From Pycnococcus provasolii (taxonomy: Eukaryota; Chlorophyta; Pseudoscourfieldiophyceae; Pseudoscourfieldiales; Pycnococcaceae), in the NCBI GenBank assembly GCA_938743325.2, contig OW568874.1, forward strand, positions 558,001-622,000: a stretch of 64,000 nt of DNA, in the 5' to 3' direction. Under the pieces are notes generated by a model, which did not search any database, had not been told where the DNA came from, and worked only from the letters and a program-made list of their open reading frames with translations. The position numbers and the translations under genes were made by a program. Positions 57,701-64,000 of this stretch are shown here, piece after piece. The first letter of the stretch is position 1, and the number at the start of each line of letters is the position of its first letter.

Positions 57701-60700
57701 TAACCGTCGGCACGACGACCTACCAGATTTTCGACACGGAGTACATCGTGAACGATGAATTGAATTGTGCGGAATCGACCTTGTGCATTCTGACGGGTGA
57801 GCACTTCTGGACCTACGTCACGGTCCCGTACTATCCGCCTGACCTCAGCCCCGCGCCTCGCCGCGAGACGTGCGCTCCCTCCGAGCTTACGATCAGGCGC
57901 CTCGATCCCGCCATGAACCTTCCGTTGCTGCACTACAGCGGTCCTGGAATGACCCCGAGTGAGGTGGAGACGTACCCGATGAAGTGCAAGGAGTATTTCC
58001 CCGAGACGATTGGCGGGCACATCCCCACCGTCGGACACTGGAACTCGACCGTTGTTGCGTTCGGATTCTCCAAGTCGGAGGCGGTGCAGATTTTCGACAA
58101 CGACGAGTACGCGGTGGCGACTCGCTTCGTGGACATCGACACGGTGGAGGCGGAGTTCAAGCCTCACGTGCCGCACGAGGGTGTGCTGAAGGCGAGCAAC
58201 CTCGAGGGATTCACCTCGGAGGAAATCAAGGCTCCCTGCTACCGTGGCGAAGAGTCTCCATACGACGACACGCACATGGTCACGAGCCCCGACCCGCTCG
58301 TTCGCACGGAGCTGTCGATGCTGTTCGACGGCGTGAACGACTACGTCGTGTCCAAGGAGGTTTCGAACAAGGTGGCGAGCACTGGCGCGACCGGTGTCAC
58401 GTTCAGCGCGTGGTTCTACCCCATGAGCAATCGTTCGTGCGAGCGCCAGCCAATCATGTGTTTCACGGACCCGTGCTCGGCGCCGCCGACCACGACGACG
58501 ACGACGCAAGCTGAAACGATCAACGCTGGACGCCGCGACCTTCTCCAGGCAAACCAGCAGACGAGCCTGGTGACCTATGTGAAGTCGCAGCTCTGCCTGA
58601 TCTACATCGAAGGTCACGTGGCGCTCATTAGCGACAAGATTGACATGGAAGGCGAGGAGCAGAGCTACGGCCACCTCCTGTTCAACGAAACTTCCATGAT
58701 GCCGGCGGAGACGAACATGTGGCACTTTGCAGAGGTGAGCGTGTACCCGCAGATCCCTGACATCCCCTCGGACAAGGAGGGCGCGAGCTGGAAGGTTGAG
58801 CTGATGGTTGACGGCACCATGGCTAATGCTCTCGAGATCCGCACTCCCGGATATCCCGTCTCAGGCGGCAACTTTTTCGTTGGCGGTGTGCACTGTGATA
58901 TTGCCCCGGAGGAAACGACGACGACGACGACGACCCGTCCGCCAACGACGACCACGACGACGACGACGACGACGACTCAGGCTTCGGCCGGTGTTGGACG
59001 CCGTGACCTGCTCGCCGCTACGTCGCTCTTCGGTGGCAATCACGAGTCGTGCTTCAAAAGGATTGACGCCGGACGCCGTGCTGTTACCAACGCGGCGGGA
59101 TCGGCCAAGGAGCTCGACTACACAGGACAGTTCTTCTTTGGCCTGATTGACGAGGTTCGCGTGTTCAACACGCACTTCAACACGAAGACGCCGGCAATGT
59201 TCTCCGAGATCACGAGCTCAGAGGGACTGAAGGAGCCCGTCGCGTACCTCAAGTTCCAGCCGCGCCAGGATGCGCCGGATTTCATTCAGCACAACTACGC
59301 GTACCAGCCCACGCACCCCAAGGTGATTGACGAATGGGGCACAGCCACGGATGCCGTGGCGCTTGAGGCGAACATTCCCTTCACGGAGATGCGCGCCGAG
59401 CGGGGAGTGCCCATGCGCTCCTTCCCGAACTACCAGTACACCGCGTCGCCGTGGACGCCGTCGACGACGTACAAAGCGATGTCCACGGCGGATGGAAGCA
59501 AGTACATGGCGCTCGACGGCAAGCACCACGTGACGGTGCAGGGCTTCAACTTCGCGCCGTCTGTGTTTGCCAAGTGTGCGTACGCAACGATGAATGTGAC
59601 GAAGGAACACTCCGTTAGCGTGAAGGACTCCCTCAGCTACTCGAGTGCTAGCACAACCCTCACGACGGACGAGGACAATGTTGTGCTGGACTTCCTTCCC
59701 ACCGTGGTGACGTGCGAGGCTCAGCCCAGCGACCTCCCCGGCGCAGTGAGCGTTCTGCAGGTCAACCCGATGGCTCTTCCGAAGGGTAAGCAGACGCTCG
59801 TGTACGAGGAGAGCGCTATCGTGCTCGGCGGCGACGTGCTGAAGAACAAGTACAACGTCTGCACCTCCGCAAACGAGGACTCGGACCTGGTGCTGAGCTG
59901 CGATGCCGGATACCGCATCGACGCGGTGCACTTTGCCAATTACGGAAAGCCGCACAAGTGCATGGCATCCAAGACGTCCAACTGCGACGGCTCGTCGACG
60001 GAGATTTCGTGCAACTGCGGCAAGTTCTCCGCGGACAGCATCGACAAGACGTGCAGCAGTGACGAGGGCAAGGTGCCTTACTTCTCGCAGGACATTGTCG
60101 AGAAGGCGTGCCTCGGAAAGGAATCGTGCAGCATCGCGGCGAAGAATGAGGTGTTCGGCGATCCCTGCCCAGGAACGGGCAAGAAGTGGCTCAGCGTGAG
60201 CGTGCGATGCAGCGACCGCTGGATGCAGAAGGACTTTGTCTCCGCGCACGATGTCAAGGATCTTATCGGCGGCGGCAACGAGTACACCATGGGCGCGTGG
60301 GTGTGGCCAGGCACGAAGCTCGGCGCGCAGGCGATCATGTCGTTCGGAACCGTGAATGACCCCGCGAAGACGGGCAAGATGAATCTTGGCGTGCTGCAGT
60401 GGATGGGCGAGGGTACCAAGGGATCGTTCTACTACTACGACGACTGCATCCAGGACGTTTACATGCTCAAGGATACGCGCTCGAAGCTCGAGGTGAGCGC
60501 GGGCATGTGGCACCACGTGTACGTCACCATTTCCGAGAGCAACCTCGGCAAGTTGTTCCTGAACGGCGTGCAGATGGCGGAGTTTGCCACCGTTTGCCGC
60601 CCTGATGTCACGCAGGAGGGAACGTTCATGCTCGGCGTGGATCTCGACGACCACCTGATGCCCAAGGAGTTCTTCGACGGCAAGCTCGACGAAGTTCGCG

Positions 60701-63700
60701 TGTACAGCCGCGTGCTGTCTGCGGACGAGATCAAGGCGTCTATGGTGGGAACGCTCGGCAGCTCGGGCGAGAGCCTCGACGAGAAGCTCGTTGCGTACTA
60801 CCGCTTCAACGAGAACAACAAGGCTGTGGTGAAGGACACGACTGGAAAGACGAATCCGACGCTGTCCGCCTCCATGTCGGGCGCGTGGTTGTCTGACAAG
60901 CTGACGTACGACGGTGACCTGTTTGTTCACCCGCAATACGAGCACCACGGTGCGCCGTGGTGGCCATCCGTCATCCTCGGCACGTCTGGAACGTCCGCCG
61001 CGGACGAGACGAGCAGCGCGAAGACGTACAAGACGTCCAGCGGACCTCTGATGGGTAAGAGCGACGTCAAGGTTGAGGGTGTGAACTTCGTCTCCGCGAG
61101 TACGTCCGCGACCTTCGGTGGCGCGACGACGGACATGAAGGTGAACTCGAAGAACGAGATTGTTCTCGTCAGCGACGCGACGTCGTCCAGCGAGGCTAAC
61201 GAGATTGTTGCCATGAACGGAGCTCTCGGAGGCTACGGATCTGCCACGTTCTCTCAGGAGCTCCTGTTTGCCGACCTGCACGCCAACGGCGTGTGCGCAT
61301 CGTACACGTTCCACAACGGCGTGGCGACCGACATTTCCGGAAAGGGCAAGACGGGCGTCGTGAAGGGTGCCAAGGCGGCTTCTGGCCGCGACGGCTTGCC
61401 GCGCGATGCCCTTGCGTTTGACGGATCGTCCTCGGTCACGGTGCCGACGTGCGCGTCGACGGAGCACACCGTCGCGGCTTGGATCATGGTCGACTACCCC
61501 GAGCGCGCCCTCAAGTCCCCCTGCGAGATGACGGGCGTCTGTGCCGCGGCTAACACTAGCTTCACGATGGGAGCCTACAAGCACGTCGTGTACACCGTGG
61601 ACAGCGACTCCGTCGAGTCTGTGTACGTGAACGGCGTGAAGAGCGATGCGATGGCGTACGCGCCGTACATGAGCTCGATCATTGCCGGCGAGATTGGAGC
61701 GGGCCTTTACGGAACGATTGACGACTTGATTGTGTACACGCGCGTGCTCACCGATGACGAGATCATGACGCTGTACACGCACGACAAGTCGCTTGGCATC
61801 GAGCTTGGAAAGGGCGCCACGGTGACCATCCCTCGCGTCGTCGGAACGCCGGCGGGATCCAACGGCCTGGCGATGACCCTCAAGGATCTCACGAAGACGC
61901 CCACGTATGGGGCGGCCAACGTGGGCGTGATTGGAAATGAGATGGGCGTGACGGGAGCCGACTTCTTCCCCTTCACCGCAACTGGCTCGCCAGCCGCGAA
62001 CTTTGCGGGAGACGACAACTTCGAGATGACGTTCCGCGGATACGTTTATGCGCCCGTGTCGGGCAAGTACGAGTTCCACGTCATCTCCGACGATGGCATG
62101 AAGCTTACGGTCGATGGCGCGACAATCATCGACGGAACGATGTACACGGGCGCCGTGCGTGACAAGGAGGGCACCATCAACCTCGTCGGAGGAAGCTGGT
62201 ACACGATCGAGCTCGTGTACACCGACAGCACGGGTGCGTCTTACCTGCACCTGCTGTGGGAGATTCCCGACACGTCCGCCAACGTTGCGATCCCGCACGA
62301 GTACCTCCGCGCGGATGCGCAGGAGTTCACGATGTCCGCGTGGGTGAAGCCGTACGACGTCATGGGAATGAGCCCGATCGCGTCGCAGAGCGACGCCAGC
62401 GGCAACGTGATGCAGTTTGGCATCCTCGACGGTGGCCTCTACCTGTCCGTGTTCTCGGACAGCACGGAGAGCACGTCGGCCGAGAACCAGTACGTGGAGA
62501 CATTCCAGGGAGAGATGCGTGCCCGCATCGCGGTTGACGAGTGGACGCACGTCGCCGTGGTGTACGACAGCGAGAGCATCCAGTTCTTCGTGGATGGATT
62601 CCCCGCGCTGCACGTGCTTAATCGCCCGTCCAACGACAAGCCGATGGTTACTCAGTACATGAGCCACTTTGCCAGCAGCACGGACCCGATCGTGCTTGGC
62701 ACGGCTGCCGATGCGGCTGGAGCGTCTCAGCACTTCGTTGGCATGATCGCCTCGTTCGCCTTCTATGCCACGGGTGACTTCACCGAGGCACAGATGCTGG
62801 AGATGTCTCGCTGCGAGTCGGCGGCTCTCGACGACGTGCAGGTGAAGCTCACGTTCGTCGAGGGTGGCTCTTCGACGGTGTTCAACAAGGCGTTCGCGTT
62901 CCAGCCGATGTTCGCCGACGCGACTATTGCGATTGGCACGGAGGAGAGCCTGAACGAGGTGTGGGCATTCGCGCCATGCAGCGAGTACGGAACGGACAAC
63001 TCTTTCACCACGATCCGCGGAACGGCGCTCAATGAGAGCGTCGCGGGCGAGTGCTTCGACATCACGATCCAGAGCTTCGACAAGTGCGGGCACATGCGCA
63101 AGACGGGTGGAGACGACTACCTCGTCCGCATCGTCGGACCGCTGCACCTGCACACGAACGCCACGGATCTGACCGTCTCGAGCGGCGACATTGCTGATCA
63201 CGGGGATAGCGTCTACGTCGCCACGGCGACGCTGACGATCCAGGGCTACTATCGCATCTCCGTGTTCGCGCCCGCCGATGCCAAGGGTGACCGCGACACG
63301 CTGCTGGACGGCGCGACGACGTACGTGCACGCCGGACCCACGCACATGCCGAGCTCGTTCCTGTTCGACGAGCCGGACGCGATCAACTACGACGAGGTGT
63401 TCGAGACCGCCGCCGGCGTTCCAGCTGCGATCAAGGTGCAGACTGTCGACGTGTTTGGCAACCTGCGCACCGCGGGGTGCAGCCACGACTTTGAGATGAA
63501 GGCGACGGGACCGAAGGGTTTCGACGGCAAGGTGACGGACAACGCCGACGGCACGTACACGATCGACTACCTCAGCGAGGTGGCTGGTCCGTACCAGTAC
63601 CAGGTTGTCGACAAGGTGGATGGCGAAAAGGTGTGCCACTACGGCGCGTACACGTGCGTAGCCGGAACGAGGAGCGGCAGGGTTGCGTGCACGCTCTCCA

Positions 63701-64000
63701 AGACGCAGCTCAACGACTGCACGTACTGCCTGACGAGCTTCGAGGGATCGTCGCTGAACGCGACGAGCGGGCTGTACGCCAGCATCCCGGACACGAACGC
63801 GCTCGACCTCGAGAAGTTCGCCGCCACGGCTTGGATCTACAAGACGGAGTCGGATGCCAAGATGAACGCGCGCCAGTACATCTTCAGCAAGCAGTCGACG
63901 TACAGCGGAAAGGGATACTGGCTTGCGATGTACTCGACGAGCGCGTCGGACGCGTCGGAGTACAAGATCGAGGCTGGCGTCTACGTCGGAAGCCAGGCGT
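51703..64000 (+). CDS. Giant secreted multidomain surface protein (LamG, IPT, SUEL lectin, PA14, filamin-like), 3' end outside window
   Basis: Exon 1 is 51703-51784, exon 2 runs from 52220 past the edge; the phase-1 intron has donor GTAAGT and acceptor CGCAG. At least 3954 residues. The signal peptide (TLALLALLLCVLSAEA) joins cleanly to SHFRYSTISWTP. By nucleotide position: N-terminal domain with FRYSTISW, FFLGDG and HTY (52220-53060), found in other protist surface proteins; Cys-rich part (53180-54760); LamG 1 (55380-55915); IPT/TIG (56176-56420); LamG 2 (56446-57390) and LamG 3 (58309-59190), both interrupted; IPT-like (59512-59760); SUEL/galactose-binding lectin with FANYGKP, GKESCSI and FGDPCPGTGKK (59878-60213); LamG 4 (60213-60745); IPT (61060-61200); LamG 5 (61270-61770); PA14 with GKYEFHVISDDGMKL (61860-62320); LamG 6 (62325-62800); filamin-like repeats with VTDNADGTYTI (63060-63620); start of LamG 7 (63735 on). 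Adhesion, mating or wall functions are plausible. Confidence 0.88.
51785..52219 (+). other. Intron of the giant surface-protein gene
   Basis: 435 nt, GT-AG. It contains GCCAGCCAGCCA near 51862, a (GGAA)n array at about 52090-52110 and (CCAA)n at about 52180-52198. Branch-site candidate GACTAAC is at 52159-52165, 55 nt before the acceptor. The stretch between them is pure A/C with few exceptions (CCAACCAAACAAAA..ACACGCAG), so no pyrimidine tract. Confidence 0.85.
56641..56811 (+). repeat. Cassette 1: Pro/Thr-rich linker plus NAGRRD...RRLLQ inside LamG 2
   Basis: SPPPPPP-type and TTEPATTT stretches end in NAGRRDGEGRRLLQ. The motif NAGRRD is at 56770-56787. It separates IIWSFKSKV from GIVLVITPENY, two neighbouring strands of LamG 2. 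Confidence 0.75.
57112..57291 (+). repeat. Cassette 2: Pro-rich linker plus NAGRRD..RRLLQ inside LamG 2
   Basis: About 35 Pro-dominated residues, then NAGRRDGGVRRLLQ (NAGRRD at 57250-57267). It separates FHILGTTPF from GYIDNMFFYARHLTAEEV, where uninterrupted LamG domains have a short loop. Exactly 180 nt from GTG to CAG, in phase. Confidence 0.75.
58477..58560 (+). repeat. Cassette 3: Thr-rich linker plus NAGRRDLLQ inside LamG 3
   Basis: SAPPTTTTTTQAETI is followed by NAGRRDLLQ (58522-58548). It sits after the PIMCFTDPC strand and before LVTYVKSQLCLIYIE, the same site as cassette 1 in LamG 2. Confidence 0.75.
58900..59130 (+). repeat. Cassette 4: Thr-rich linker plus VGRRDLLA and DAGRRA inside LamG 3
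   Basis: Thr runs coded by ACG repeats lead into VGRRDLLA (about 58993-59016) and, after a short spacer, DAGRRA (59065-59082). The cassette separates FFVGGVHC from FFFGLIDEVRVFNTHF, the same site as cassette 2 in LamG 2. Confidence 0.7.

Noticed and set aside
59218-63639. Antisense open frame of 1473 codons opposite the giant gene (and another of 972 codons at 54748-57666)
   Set aside because: These are by-products of strong codon bias in the sense gene, which rarely uses codons that give stops on the other strand. The translations are Arg/His/Val-rich and lack motifs, while the sense strand has clear LamG, PA14 and lectin domains.
1-64000. tRNA, rRNA, CRISPR arrays, bacterial operons, virus-like elements
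   Set aside because: I looked for tRNA T-arm motifs, spaced direct repeats, and reverse transcriptase, integrase or capsid motifs, and found none convincing. The short tandem repeats are microsatellites.

Overview
The window is a compact stretch of eukaryotic nuclear DNA. The best fit is a green alga of the prasinophyte kind. The evidence is: high coding density with mostly single-exon genes; two proteins with simple N-terminal transit-peptide-like leaders, as expected for a primary plastid (a PHT4-type anion transporter and a VTT/TVP38 protein); wall-type Pro-rich linkers next to cadherin-like beta-sandwich repeats; and a plant/algal-type GT29 glycosyltransferase. A cilium gene (CFAP36) is present, so the lineage has or had flagella. 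I cannot name the species. Telomere-like arrays here are mainly TTAGGG, with some TTTAGGG.

Layout. 1-832: 5' part of CFAP36 (minus), with one intron. 2021-12840: four plus-strand genes (cadherin-like wall protein, PHT4-like transporter, LRR protein, RING-CH E3 ligase), converging on a very large P4-ATPase flippase (minus, 12971-18544). 18545-19721: a gap holding a HARBI1/Harbinger-type DNA-transposase remnant. 19722-28202: a coiled-coil protein, then three minus-strand genes (TPR/GT41-like secreted protein, small membrane protein, VTT protein). 29421-35972: A20/AN1 zinc-finger protein (one intron), DYRK-like kinase, Sm-D2, COMMD protein, SETD9-like SET protein. 36843-50670: class III nucleotide cyclase, RsmE-type rRNA methyltransferase, seven-repeat RCC1 protein, an unknown secreted protein, an unrecognised gene split over two frames, GT29 protein and FANCI. 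51703 to the window end: one intron, then more than 3,900 residues of a giant secreted multidomain surface protein (LamG, IPT, SUEL lectin, PA14, filamin-like), running off the edge.

The genes do not form one pathway. Themes are cell surface and matrix (2021, 41196, 44281, 51703), membrane biology (6719, 12971, 27006), signalling (11638, 30771, 36843), RNA (Sm-D2, RsmE) and DNA repair (FANCI).

The most interesting structures are not single genes. First, all three introns found follow a first coding exon of only 74-82 nt, are packed with short tandem repeats, and have an A/C-rich (CAAA/CAAC) tract instead of a pyrimidine tract before the acceptor. Second, short telomere-like arrays recur in the 5' flanks of at least six genes. 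Third, in the giant protein, Pro- or Thr-rich cassettes carrying a G-R-R-D-type motif interrupt two LamG domains at matching loops.
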